Assembly (NCBI RefSeq): GCF_002814095.1
Contig: NZ_CP021917.1
Location: 1 to 64,000 of the forward strand
Source: Sagittula sp. P11
GTDB lineage: Bacteria; Pseudomonadota; Alphaproteobacteria; Rhodobacterales; Rhodobacteraceae
Direction of reading: 5' to 3'
Length of the DNA stretch: 64,000 nucleotides
A program made the position numbers and the translations under genes. This document shows, one piece after another, positions 44,988-53,680 of the stretch; position 1 is the first letter of the stretch, and the number at the start of each line of letters is the position of its first letter. Under the pieces are notes generated by a model. That model was not told where the DNA came from. It did not search any database and saw only the letters and a program-made list of their open reading frames with translations.

Positions 44988-46052
44988 TCAGGCCTCGATG
45001 GCGACCTTGCCGATGGGGTTCGAGCAGCAGGCAAGGATATAGCCGTCCTCGATATCCTCGTCGGTGATGCCGCCGTTGTGCACCATGTGCACCTGCCCTT
45101 CGGTCTTCTTGACCTTGCAGGTGCCGCAGACACCGAAGGTGCAGCCCGACGGGATCGCGAGGCCGGCCTGCCGTGCGACGGACAGAAGCGTCTCCGTCTC
45201 CGAGCATTCGACCGTCTTGCCGGACAGGGCGAAGGTGACTTCGGCCTTGGCCTCTTCGTCCAGCGTCACGCCCTCGTCGTATTCGCCGGTCTCGCCGACC
45301 GGGGCGGAAAAGCTTTCCTGGTGGTAACGGTCCATGTCGTAGCCGAGGCCCTGAAGCGCCTCTCGCACGGCGGTCATGAACGGCTCCGGCCCGCAGCAGA
45401 ACACCTCGCGGTCAAGGTAATCCGGCGCGGCGAGGCCCAGCAGAAGCTGGTTGAACGGCCCGCGATAGCCGGTCCACGGGCGGTAGGGGTCGGCCTTGTC
45501 CACCACCCATGCCAGTTCGATCCCCGGCAGGCGGGAGGCCATCATCTCCATCCGCTGGCGGAAGATGATCTCGGACGGCAGCCGGGCGCAGTTGATGAAC
45601 ACGATGTCCGGCTCGCGGCCCGCGTCGTACATGTAGGTCGTCATCGAGACCATCGGCGTGATGCCCGATCCCGCCGAGATGAACAGGTACTTTTCCGCCG
45701 GGTGGTTCATGAACGAGAACTGCCCGGCCGGCCCGATCGCCTTCAGCCGCACGCCGGGGCGCAGGTGATCCAGCATCCAGCGCGTGCCCAGCGACCCGTC
45801 CTGCGCCTTGACCGTGACGGTCAGCGAGGTCGGGCGCGAAGGCGACGAGGAAATCGTGTAGGTCCGGTGCAGCGGCCCGCCGGGCACCGGCAGCTCAAGC
45901 GTGACGAACTGGCCCGGCTTGAACCGGAACAGCGCGCCCGACGGCGCCTGGAAGGTGAAGGTGACGGTGTTCGGCGCTTCCGGCAGGAACGACACGCACT
46001 CCAGCGGCTCGTCGTCCGACCAGAAGGCCAGCGTCGGGGTCATCGCGGTCAT
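44988..46052 (-). CDS. gbcB: Ferredoxin-reductase component of a glycine-betaine-type Rieske demethylase (GbcB-like)
   Basis: Transfers electrons from NAD(P)H to the Rieske oxygenase GbcA. 354 aa: FAD-binding domain with RTYTISSSP, NAD-binding domain with SAGSGITPM and CCGPEPFM, and a C-terminal plant-type [2Fe-2S] domain with Cys304, Cys309, Cys312 and Cys342. It lies 4 nt after gbcA. The domain order and partner match the betaine demethylase reductase rather than a free ferredoxin reductase. Carnitine or stachydrine systems are related alternatives. Confidence 0.88.
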   Translation of the reverse strand: MTAMTPTLAFWSDDEPLECVSFLPEAPNTVTFTFQAPSGALFRFKPGQFVTLELPVPGGPLHRTYTISSSPSRPTSLTVTVKAQDGSLGTRWMLDHLRPGVRLKAIGPAGQFSFMNHPAEKYLFISAGSGITPMVSMTTYMYDAGREPDIVFINCARLPSEIIFRQRMEMMASRLPGIELAWVVDKADPYRPWTGYRGPFNQLLLGLAAPDYLDREVFCCGPEPFMTAVREALQGLGYDMDRYHQESFSAPVGETGEYDEGVTLDEEAKAEVTFALSGKTVECSETETLLSVARQAGLAIPSGCTFGVCGTCKVKKTEGQVHMVHNGGITDEDIEDGYILACCSNPIGKVAIEA

Positions 46053-46056
46053 CGGC

Positions 46057-47400
<1,344 letters not shown>

Positions 47401-47436
47401 TCCCCTTTCCGACATCCACGCCTCCGAAAGCGACCG

Positions 47437-48318
47437 ATGACCCGCCCCTACGACCTTCCCTCGCTCACGTCGCTGGTCTGTTTCGAGGCAGCCGCCCGGA
47501 ATCTCAGCTTCAAGAAAACCGCGGCCGAGCTGAACGTGACCCCCGCCGCCGTCTCTCACCAGATCAAGGCCCTCGAATCCGAGCTCGGCACCGCCCTCTT
47601 CCGCCGCCAGCACCGCGGCGTCGACCTGACCGAAAGCGGCGCCTACCTCTTCGTCGCCCTCCAGCGCGGGTTCGAGGGGATCTCTGACGCGATCGCCACC
47701 GTCCGCACCGCCGAAAGCACCGAGGATGTCACCATCCAGGCCACCACCGCCGTCAGCGCTTTCTGGCTGACCCCGCAGATCACCGCCTTCTGGCAGGACC
47801 AGCCCGACATCGTGGTCAGCCAGATCGTCAGCGACGGCGCCTCCAACGCGCAGACCGACCTCTCGATCCACTACGCCGCCCTGCCCGGCGACGGCGCGGG
47901 CCACATCCTCTTTCACGACGACATCGTGGCGGTCGGCTCCCCCCGCTTTGCCGCGACCCATGGCGCCGGCACGCTCGACGCGCTGCGCCGCGTGCCGCTG
48001 ATCCACGTGGTGAGCGAGGACAACGACTGGACCACCTGGGCGGAATGGTTCGCCCACTTCGGCCACGACGCGCCCTCCGGCCGCCGCATCGCGGTCAACA
48101 ACCACATGATCGCGCTCCAGATGGCGCGCGACGGGGCGGGCGCGGTGCTGGGCTGGACGGGCCTCATCGGGCCGCTGCTCGACAACGGGGACCTGACCCT
48201 CCTCATGCCGGAACGCATGCCCTCCCCCCATGTCTTCCACCTGCGCACCCATCCGCGCGCCTCCGCCCAGGCCCGGATCTTCCGCGACTGGCTGGTCGCC
48301 GCGCAGCGCGCGCCTTGA
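47437..48318 (+). CDS. LysR-family regulator (GcvA-like), probable gbcAB regulator
   Basis: 293 aa. N-terminal HTH (SFKKTAAELNVTPAAVSHQIKALE) with LPSLTSLVCFEAAARNLSF ahead of it, the GcvA-type start. The effector domain is complete. It is divergent from gbcA with about 150 nt between starts, the classic layout for a LysR regulator and its target. The effector may be betaine, dimethylglycine or glycine, by analogy only. Confidence 0.85.
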   Translation: MTRPYDLPSLTSLVCFEAAARNLSFKKTAAELNVTPAAVSHQIKALESELGTALFRRQHRGVDLTESGAYLFVALQRGFEGISDAIATVRTAESTEDVTIQATTAVSAFWLTPQITAFWQDQPDIVVSQIVSDGASNAQTDLSIHYAALPGDGAGHILFHDDIVAVGSPRFAATHGAGTLDALRRVPLIHVVSEDNDWTTWAEWFAHFGHDAPSGRRIAVNNHMIALQMARDGAGAVLGWTGLIGPLLDNGDLTLLMPERMPSPHVFHLRTHPRASAQARIFRDWLVAAQRAP

Positions 48319-48340
48319 TTTGGCCATCGAAAACGCCTAT

Positions 48341-48360
48341 CTGTCCAGTTAGCTGGACAG
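48341..48360. promoter_or_regulatory. Autoregulatory operator of the toxin-antitoxin module
   Basis: Perfect inverted repeat CTGTCCAG-TTAG-CTGGACAG immediately upstream of the antitoxin start (10 nt), the usual place for a Phd-type antitoxin/toxin complex to bind. Confidence 0.7.
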
Positions 48361-48370
48361 GAGACCCGCC

Positions 48371-48622
48371 ATGCTTTCGCTTCAGGACGCCAAGAACCGC
48401 TTCAGCGCGGTGGTGGAGGCCGCGCTTGCCGGTCATCCGCAGGCCGTGTCGCGCCGGGGCAAACCCGCGGTGGTCGTCGTCTCCGCCGAGGAATACGCAA
48501 GGCTGGTGCACGCCGCACAGGCCAGCCGCGGCCGCTTTGCCGATCACCTGATGGCCATGCCCGACCCCGGCGACACCCCCCTGCCCCGCGCCAGCGCCGT
48601 GCCCCGCGACGTCGAGCTGTGA
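48371..48622 (+). CDS. Phd/YefM-family antitoxin
   Basis: 83 aa. SLQDAKNRFSAVVEAAL and AVSRRGKPAVVVVSAEEYARL are the DNA-binding N-terminal features of Phd/YefM antitoxins; the C-terminal tail, rich in Pro and acidic residues, would wrap the toxin. The GTGA overlap with the PIN toxin gene and the palindrome upstream make a complete type II module. Confidence 0.88.
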   Translation: MLSLQDAKNRFSAVVEAALAGHPQAVSRRGKPAVVVVSAEEYARLVHAAQASRGRFADHLMAMPDPGDTPLPRASAVPRDVEL

Positions 48623-49029
48623 TCCACATCCTCGACACCAACATCATCTCTGCCGCGCGACGGGCCGAACGCGCGCCGGACCTCTCCCGCTGGCTGACCG
48701 CACAGGACGAGGCCACGCTGTTCCTCAGCGTCGTCACCATAGGAGAGATCGAGCGCGGCATCGCCCTGCAGGAGCCGAAGAACCCGCCCTTCGCCCGCGA
48801 CCTGCGGCATTGGATGGACGGCATCCTGCGGCTCTTCTCCGACCGGCTGCTCGACTTCACCGCCGAGGACGCCCGCCGCTGGGGCCGCCTGTCGGCCAGG
48901 CTGGGCCATCCCGGCGCCGACCTGATGATCGCAGCACAGGCGCTGAACCGCGACGCCACCGTCGTCACCCGCAACACCGCCGATTTCGCGCCCACCGGCG
49001 CGCGGCTGCTGGACCCGCTAGGCCTCTAG
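48619..49029 (+). CDS. PIN-domain ribonuclease toxin (VapC/FitB-like)
   Basis: 136 aa PIN domain. Acidic active-site residues are all present: Asp in ILDTNII, Glu in TIGEIERG, Asp in HPGADLMIAA, and Asp in TRNTADF. GTG start overlaps the antitoxin stop. The full-length toxin is likely active as a tRNA/RNA-cleaving nuclease restrained by the antitoxin, and could stabilise the replicon carried by the nearby rep/par genes. Convergent with the TetR gene. Confidence 0.88.
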   Translation: MIHILDTNIISAARRAERAPDLSRWLTAQDEATLFLSVVTIGEIERGIALQEPKNPPFARDLRHWMDGILRLFSDRLLDFTAEDARRWGRLSARLGHPGADLMIAAQALNRDATVVTRNTADFAPTGARLLDPLGL

Positions 49030-49656
49030 CCCCGCATCCAGACCCAGACCCGCCCGGAACCGCGCCATTTCGCGGTTCGAAGGCGCCTGCCCGCAGTAGG
49101 TCTTCACATAGGCCGGAACGCGGGTCAGCCGCTCTTCCAGCGTCTCGCGCACCTGCATCGAGATATAGCCGATCTGCACGAGGTAGACGGTCCGCGCCCG
49201 AACGTCGGCCTCTGCCGCGTCGAAGCCGAACCGCTGGAACATGGCGCGGATCGCCTCAAGCCGTGTCGCGTCGGCCTCTGCCACGCGCGCCGTCACCGCG
49301 TCGGATTTGTGCGCCCACCCCCTGACCGCCATGTCGAACCGCGGCTGGAACCGGGTTTCGTCAAGAAACACGCTCAGAAGGTTCAGAACCGCCTCGGAAA
49401 TCGTCTCTGCATAGGCGGAACTCGCCTCTGTCAGGGCATGGGTGTTGGTCTCTTCCCAGAGCGCCAGCAATGCCTCCAGCAGCGCGGCGCGGTCCTTGAA
49501 GAACCAGTAGAAGCTGGTCCGCGACAGCCCGAGTGCGGCGCCCAGGGGCTGCACCTTCACCGCGTCCACGCCGCTGTCGAGGAACGCGGCCTTGGCCGCC
49601 TCCAGCCAGACCTCGCGCGATCCGCGCCACCCCTTCTGATCCGCACCCTCATCCAT
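49018..49656 (-). CDS. TetR/AcrR-family regulator
   Basis: 212 aa. N-terminal HTH (VQPLGAALGLSRTSFYWFFKDRAALLEALL) and an all-helical ligand domain. Divergent from the DgcA-like demethylase gene; the dyad ACTTG-N3-CAAGT at 49718-49730 lies between them. Overlaps the toxin gene by 12 nt tail-to-tail. Probably represses the demethylase. Confidence 0.87.
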   Translation of the reverse strand: MDEGADQKGWRGSREVWLEAAKAAFLDSGVDAVKVQPLGAALGLSRTSFYWFFKDRAALLEALLALWEETNTHALTEASSAYAETISEAVLNLLSVFLDETRFQPRFDMAVRGWAHKSDAVTARVAEADATRLEAIRAMFQRFGFDAAEADVRARTVYLVQIGYISMQVRETLEERLTRVPAYVKTYCGQAPSNREMARFRAGLGLDAGLEA

Positions 49657-49717
49657 GGCGCGAAACTAGCCCCCTGCCCCACCTGCCGCAACCGGAAATG
49701 GACAGCGATGACGACAA

Positions 49718-49730
49718 ACTTGACACAAGT
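49718..49730. promoter_or_regulatory. Candidate TetR operator overlapping a TTGACA promoter element
   Basis: ACTTG-ACA-CAAGT palindrome; its centre contains TTGACA, a perfect -35 box for the plus-strand demethylase gene. Binding would block RNA polymerase. Confidence 0.45.
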
Positions 49731-49772
49731 GCACATTTTATGGAATCGCTGCGTCAGAGAGGGAGACCGCCC

Positions 49773-51809
49773 ATGTCCAACGATCCGCTTTTCCAGCCCT
49801 ACCAGCTCAAGCATCTGACCCTGAAAAACCGCCTGATGATCACCAGCCATGAACCGGCCTACCCCGAGGACGGCATGCCCAAGGATCGTTACCGGGCCTA
49901 TCACGTGGAACGCGCCCGGGCCGGTGTCGCCCTGACGATGACCGCCGGTTCCGCCTCTGTCGCCCGCGACAGCCCGCCGGTCTTCAACAACATCCTGGCC
50001 TGGAAGGACGAGGTCGTCGGCTGGATGAAGAAGCTGACCGACGAATGCCACGACCACGGTTGCGCAGTGATGATCCAGCTCACCCACCTTGGCCGCCGCA
50101 CCCGCTGGGACAAGGCCGACTGGCTGCCGGTCGTCTCACCGGGGCACGAGCGCGAACCCTCCCACAAGGCCTTCCCCAAGAAGACCGAGGACTGGGACAT
50201 CGCCCGTATCATCCGGGACTACGCCGATGCCGCCGAACGGATGCAGGCGGCGGGCCTCGACGGGATCGAGCTTCAGGCCTACGGCCACCTGATGGACCAG
50301 TTCTGGTCGCCGCTGACCAACGACCTCGACGGACCCTACGGCGGCAGCCTCGACAACCGACTGCGCTTCACCTTCGACATCCTGTCCGAGATCCGAAAAC
50401 GCTGCGGCCCCGACTTCATCGTCGGCGTGCGCTACACCGGGGACGAGGACCTGCCGGGCGGCCTGACGAAGGAGGACGGGCTCGAGATCTCGCGCCGCCT
50501 GAAGGACTGCGGCATGGTCGACTTCCTGAACGTGATCAAGGGCCATATCGACACCGACGCGGGCCTGACGGACGTGATCCCGGTGCAGGGCATGCGCAGC
50601 GCGCCGCACCTCGATTTCGCCGGAGAGGTTCGCCGCGAAACCGGCGTGCCGGTGTTCCACGCGGCCAAGATTCAGGACGTCGCCACCGCCCGCCACGCCA
50701 TCGCCAGCGGCAAGCTGGACATGGTCGGCATGACCCGCGCCCACATGGCCGACCCGCATATCGTGGCCAAGATCCTGCGCGGCGAAGAGGACCGAATCCG
50801 TCCCTGTGTCGGCGCGAACTACTGCCTCGACCGCATCTACCAGGGCGGCATGGCCCTGTGCCTGCACAACCCCGCCACGGGCCGCGAGCTGGAACAGCCG
50901 CAGGAGGTCCCGCAGGCCGACACCCGCCGCCGCGTGGTGGTGATCGGTGCCGGTCCGGCCGGGCTGGAGGCCGCCCGCGTCGCCGCCGCCCGCGGGCATG
51001 AGGTCATCGTGCACGAGGCCGCCAACGACCCCGGCGGGCAGGTCCGCCTGACGGCCCAGACCCCGCGCCGGGCCGAGATGATCCAGATCATCCAGTGGCG
51101 GTTTTCGGAATGCGAACGGATGGGCGTGACCTTCCGCTTCAACAGCTTCGCCGACGCGGAGACGGTGCAGGCGGACAACCCCGACGTGGTGATCGTCGCC
51201 ACCGGCGGCCTGCCCCACACGGAGGTCTTGGCGGAGGGCAACGCGCTTGTCGTCTCGGCCTGGGACATCCTTTCGGGCGATGCGACCCCCGGCGAGAACG
51301 TCCTGATCTACGACGACGCCGGGGACTACGCCGCCCTTCAGGCCGCCGAGAAGATCGCCGCCACCGGCGCCCGGGTCGAGATCATGACCCGCGACCGCAA
51401 CATCTCTCCGGAGGTGATGGCCATGTCCCTGACCCCGTCGCTGCGCGAGCTCCAGAAGCGCGACGTCACCTTCACCGTGACCTGGAAGCTGGACGCGGTG
51501 CGGCGGGACGGCAACCGGCTGATCGCGCAGATCGGCAGCGATTACGGCGGCGTCACGCAGGAGCGGCAGGTGGATCAGGTCGTGGTGAACCACGGCACCC
51601 GGCCACTGGACGACCTCTATTTCGACCTGCGGGACGGTTCCTCCAACCTGGGCGAGGTGGATTACGAGGCGCTTGTCGCGGGCGATCCGCAGACCGTGGT
51701 CCGCAACCCCGAGGGCGCCTACCAGCTGTTCCGGATCGGGGATGCGGTGGCCTCCCGCAACACCCACGCGGCGATCTATGACGCGCTGCGGCTGGTGAAG
51801 GTGGTCTGA
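49773..51809 (+). CDS. dgcA: DgcA-like dimethylglycine/N-methyl amine demethylase (Old Yellow Enzyme + NAD(P)-binding flavoprotein)
   Basis: 678 aa: FMN-binding TIM barrel (about 1-340), iron-sulfur region, then a dinucleotide-binding flavoprotein module (VVVIGAGPAGLEAAR near 390) like trimethylamine dehydrogenase and 2,4-dienoyl-CoA reductase. By homology to Pseudomonas DgcA it would demethylate dimethylglycine, the product of GbcAB, releasing formaldehyde. The cluster motif reads C345-VGA-NY-C351...C363: Ala348 replaces one Cys of the usual CxxCxxC. RBS GGGAGA. No dgcB or ETF genes are adjacent. Related N-methylproline or stachydrine enzymes are alternatives. Confidence 0.82.
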   Translation: MSNDPLFQPYQLKHLTLKNRLMITSHEPAYPEDGMPKDRYRAYHVERARAGVALTMTAGSASVARDSPPVFNNILAWKDEVVGWMKKLTDECHDHGCAVMIQLTHLGRRTRWDKADWLPVVSPGHEREPSHKAFPKKTEDWDIARIIRDYADAAERMQAAGLDGIELQAYGHLMDQFWSPLTNDLDGPYGGSLDNRLRFTFDILSEIRKRCGPDFIVGVRYTGDEDLPGGLTKEDGLEISRRLKDCGMVDFLNVIKGHIDTDAGLTDVIPVQGMRSAPHLDFAGEVRRETGVPVFHAAKIQDVATARHAIASGKLDMVGMTRAHMADPHIVAKILRGEEDRIRPCVGANYCLDRIYQGGMALCLHNPATGRELEQPQEVPQADTRRRVVVIGAGPAGLEAARVAAARGHEVIVHEAANDPGGQVRLTAQTPRRAEMIQIIQWRFSECERMGVTFRFNSFADAETVQADNPDVVIVATGGLPHTEVLAEGNALVVSAWDILSGDATPGENVLIYDDAGDYAALQAAEKIAATGARVEIMTRDRNISPEVMAMSLTPSLRELQKRDVTFTVTWKLDAVRRDGNRLIAQIGSDYGGVTQERQVDQVVVNHGTRPLDDLYFDLRDGSSNLGEVDYEALVAGDPQTVVRNPEGAYQLFRIGDAVASRNTHAAIYDALRLVKVV

Positions 51810-51820
51810 GAAAAAAGAGG

Positions 51821-51843
51821 GGAGGTTTCGCGGCGAAACCTCC
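51821..51843. repeat. parS-like palindrome 1 (between dgcA and rep)
   Basis: Perfect 23-bp palindrome with a single central G and 11-bp arms, core GGTTTCGCGGCGAAACC. Lies between the convergent dgcA and rep genes, so it might also act as a terminator, but the same core recurs inside coding sequence. Confidence 0.75.
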
Positions 51844-51854
51844 CCCTTGTCCAA

Positions 51855-53072
51855 TCAGCCCGCGTCGTCGAGGTCGTCGAAGGCGCCGGGCGAGAGCTCT
51901 TCCCAGAAGGCCAGGATCGCCTCGGCGTTCAGGGCGGACATCCAGCCGTGCCGCTCGAAATCGTCCCTCAGCGCGCCGTCCAGACGGGCCATGAACAGGC
52001 GTCTGTCGGCGTCCCTCTGGGTGGGTTTGCGGGCGGCGGCGAGTTCCTGGATACGGGCAAGGCGGCGGCCGCGCGAGGTGGCAGGTTTCGCGGCGAAACC
52101 TCCTCCACCCGGGCCCGAGGGTTTCGCGGCGAAACCTCCCCCCGTTTCGTAGTCGTTTTTCAGGGCGGCGGTCAGATAGCCCACAGGGTTTTTCACACCG
52201 CCCTGCCCGGCCACGTAATCGAGCTTTGCCTTAACCGCATCTTCACCATGTTCGGCCATCCACTGCCGCGCCAGCCGGTCGGAGACGCCAAGCGCGCGCA
52301 GGCGGGGATAGACCTCGGACTTGCGCAGCCCCTCGCCGTCGTCGAGGTCGAGGATGGAAAGCTGCGGGTTCTCGGCGATGCGGAAGCGGATGTCGGTCAC
52401 CTGCCGGCCCATCTTCTTCACCTCGGGCGTCACCACGATGTTCGAGGTCTTGTTCACCTCGGCCACCGCCGGCTTGATGATCTTGGCGTTGAGGTGCTTG
52501 TAGACCTCGTAATAGGGACTGTCGGCCACGCCCATCAGGCGGCGGAACAGGTCGAGCGACCACCAGCCGGTCGAGCCGGTGCGCACGAACCGATAGCAGT
52601 TCTCGTACAGCGCCAGAGCATGGCCGGAGGTGAAGCGCCGCTGGATGTTGAGGTTGATGAGGGCAAAGACCTTCGGGTCGTGCAGCTTTTCGGCGAGGGC
52701 AGGGGAGTAGGCGTATTCGCAGACCCCGCCCGACAGCTTGGCGTAGCTGAGCAGCGCCGATACCCCCCATTCCTGCTGGCCCTTCTCGTCCAGCATGTCC
52801 CATTCGGCCACGGTTTCCGCCAGGCCGCGGAGCGAAGCCTTCAGCGTCTCCATGTCGTTCGAATTGTAGCCGATCATCAGGCAGAGCGTGCGCGCGTCGA
52901 TCTGGTGGCGGTTCTGCGAGGTCAGCGTGTCGTAGGCGTTCAGCAGCAGCACGTTGGACAGCTTGCGCTGCAACAGGGTCAGTTTGCCGGAGACGTGGAT
53001 CGCCGCAACGTGCTTCTTCACCGAGCCGCGCCGGAGCGGGCCGTTCAACTGTTCGCGGGGAATCTCGTCCAT
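51855..53072 (-). CDS. Rep_3-family (RepB-type) plasmid replication initiator
   Basis: 405 aa. Two winged-helix domains of the Rep_3 superfamily: KLTLLQRKLSNVLLLNAYD at the N-terminus, and the stretch KIIKPAVAEVNKTSNIVVTP plus KKMGRQVTDIRFRI in the middle, which is the DNA-binding Rep_3 hallmark. It binds iterons in the adjacent region and starts replication. The C-terminal third has a Gly-rich linker containing two GGFAAKP segments encoded by parS-like palindromes. RBS AGAGGG before the ATG. Divergent from parA across the origin. RepB-type replicons of this kind are known in the Roseobacter group. Confidence 0.87.
   Translation of the reverse strand: MDEIPREQLNGPLRRGSVKKHVAAIHVSGKLTLLQRKLSNVLLLNAYDTLTSQNRHQIDARTLCLMIGYNSNDMETLKASLRGLAETVAEWDMLDEKGQQEWGVSALLSYAKLSGGVCEYAYSPALAEKLHDPKVFALINLNIQRRFTSGHALALYENCYRFVRTGSTGWWSLDLFRRLMGVADSPYYEVYKHLNAKIIKPAVAEVNKTSNIVVTPEVKKMGRQVTDIRFRIAENPQLSILDLDDGEGLRKSEVYPRLRALGVSDRLARQWMAEHGEDAVKAKLDYVAGQGGVKNPVGYLTAALKNDYETGGGFAAKPSGPGGGGFAAKPATSRGRRLARIQELAAARKPTQRDADRRLFMARLDGALRDDFERHGWMSALNAEAILAFWEELSPGAFDDLDDAG
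52083..52101. repeat. parS-like palindrome 2 (inside rep)
   Basis: 19-bp perfect palindrome AGGTTTCGCGGCGAAACCT, central G on the plus strand. Encodes part of GGFAAKP in Rep. Confidence 0.75.
52120..52136. repeat. parS-like palindrome 3 (inside rep)
   Basis: 17-bp perfect palindrome GGTTTCGCGGCGAAACC, 37 bp from palindrome 2. Again read as GFAAKP in Rep, so the two copies also look like a linker duplication. Confidence 0.72.
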
Positions 53073-53131
53073 GTCGCCCTCTGACCGCCGGGATGCGGCG
53101 TGCTGCCCTTGCCTTGTCCGGGATCGCGACG

Positions 53132-53146
53132 GTTTCGCGGCGAACC
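53132..53146. repeat. Degenerate parS-like palindrome 4 (origin, rep side)
   Basis: GGTTTCGCGGCGAACC-type sequence, one A missing from the right arm; central G like palindromes 1-3. Just upstream of the rep start. Confidence 0.5.
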
Positions 53147-53180
53147 GCGAGTCGGCCCCGGTTGGCGGTCATTGTCCGGG

Positions 53181-53498
53181 AAAAGGTATCCGCTGACAAG
53201 TGGCGCGCTGGCACCTATGAGGCGGGCCGAGGGCTGTCCCGTAAACGGGTTCCCTTGCGAACAGGTGCCCGCGAAAGGTATCCGTCTACGGGAGAGCCGG
53301 GCACCAACCGGAGTCGCTTTCCGAATCATCTGCGGGCATACAGGCTCTGTTACGGCGGAAAACCGACGCAAACCGCGGGTTATCCACAGACGTACCGCGA
53401 ATCGGAGCCCTTGATCCCGGAAACAGGTACCTCAAACACCGCAGACGGATGCCGCTGAACCCGAAGGCGGGCACCTTTCCACGGGTATCTCGCTGACA
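53181..53498. repeat. Iteron-like repeats, consensus about AAAGGTRYCC
   Basis: Eight copies in both orientations: plus at about 53181 (AAAAGGTATCCGCTGACA), 53261 (ACAGGTGCCCGC), 53274 (AAAGGTATCCGT), 53423 (ACAGGTACCTCA) and 53481 (ACGGGTATCTCGCTGACA); minus at about 53205-53218 (ATAGGTGCCAGC), 53299-53308 (GTTGGTGCCC) and 53465-53478 (AAAGGTGCCCGC). The first and last plus copies share the extension GCTGACA. Probable Rep binding sites. Confidence 0.6.
53380..53388 (+). promoter_or_regulatory. Consensus DnaA box
   Basis: TTATCCACA, an exact match to the high-affinity DnaA box, in the middle of the iteron field. Suggests host DnaA assists origin opening. Confidence 0.75.
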
Positions 53499-53560
53499 TG
53501 TAACGGAAAATCCTGCCGTAAAGATTCTAAAAATCCAGAAAGATTCTCAAACACCGTTCG
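53499..53560. other. AT-rich segment, candidate DNA-unwinding element
   Basis: The most AT-rich stretch of the origin region, with AAAGATTCT repeated at 53520-53528 and 53539-53547 (19-bp period). Adjacent to the last iteron, where melting would be expected. Confidence 0.5.
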
Positions 53561-53592
53561 TGTCCGGTTCATTTTCTGGTTTGATAGAGACG

Positions 53593-53608
53593 GTTTCGCC
53601 GCGAAGAT
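53593..53608. repeat. Degenerate parS-like palindrome 5 (origin, parA side)
   Basis: GGTTTCGCCGCGAAGAT: 11-bp perfect core TTCGCCGCGAA, right outer arm lost. Central C on the plus strand, opposite to palindromes 1-4. Confidence 0.5.
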
Positions 53609-53680
53609 GATTCACTCGCGCCCGATCATGTGCCATAGTTTCCATGATATCGCGGCAAACAGCGAACATGATGAGGCGAC

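Larger units (their letters stand above)
53073..53680. other. 608-bp divergent region between rep and parA: probable origin of replication
   Basis: Lies between the initiator and partition genes. Contains iteron-like repeats (53181-53498), a perfect DnaA box (53380-53388), an AT-rich segment (53499-53560) with a repeated 9-mer, and two degenerate parS-like palindromes. This is the standard composition of an iteron-type plasmid origin. Confidence 0.75.

Noticed and set aside
38902-45207. Open frame of about 2100 codons on the minus strand
   Set aside because: It runs antisense to the regulator, monooxygenase and ilvD genes, has no domain similarity, and has the His/Arg/Gly/Ala-rich composition expected of the complementary frame of GC-rich genes.
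51821-51843. Palindrome as an ordinary Rho-independent terminator for dgcA and rep
   Set aside because: Position would suit, but the identical core is repeated inside rep, parA and parB, which a terminator would not explain; termination may be a secondary role.
53073-53680. CRISPR array in the repeat-rich origin region
   Set aside because: Repeats are short, in both orientations, unevenly spaced and without uniform spacers; iteron explanation fits better.
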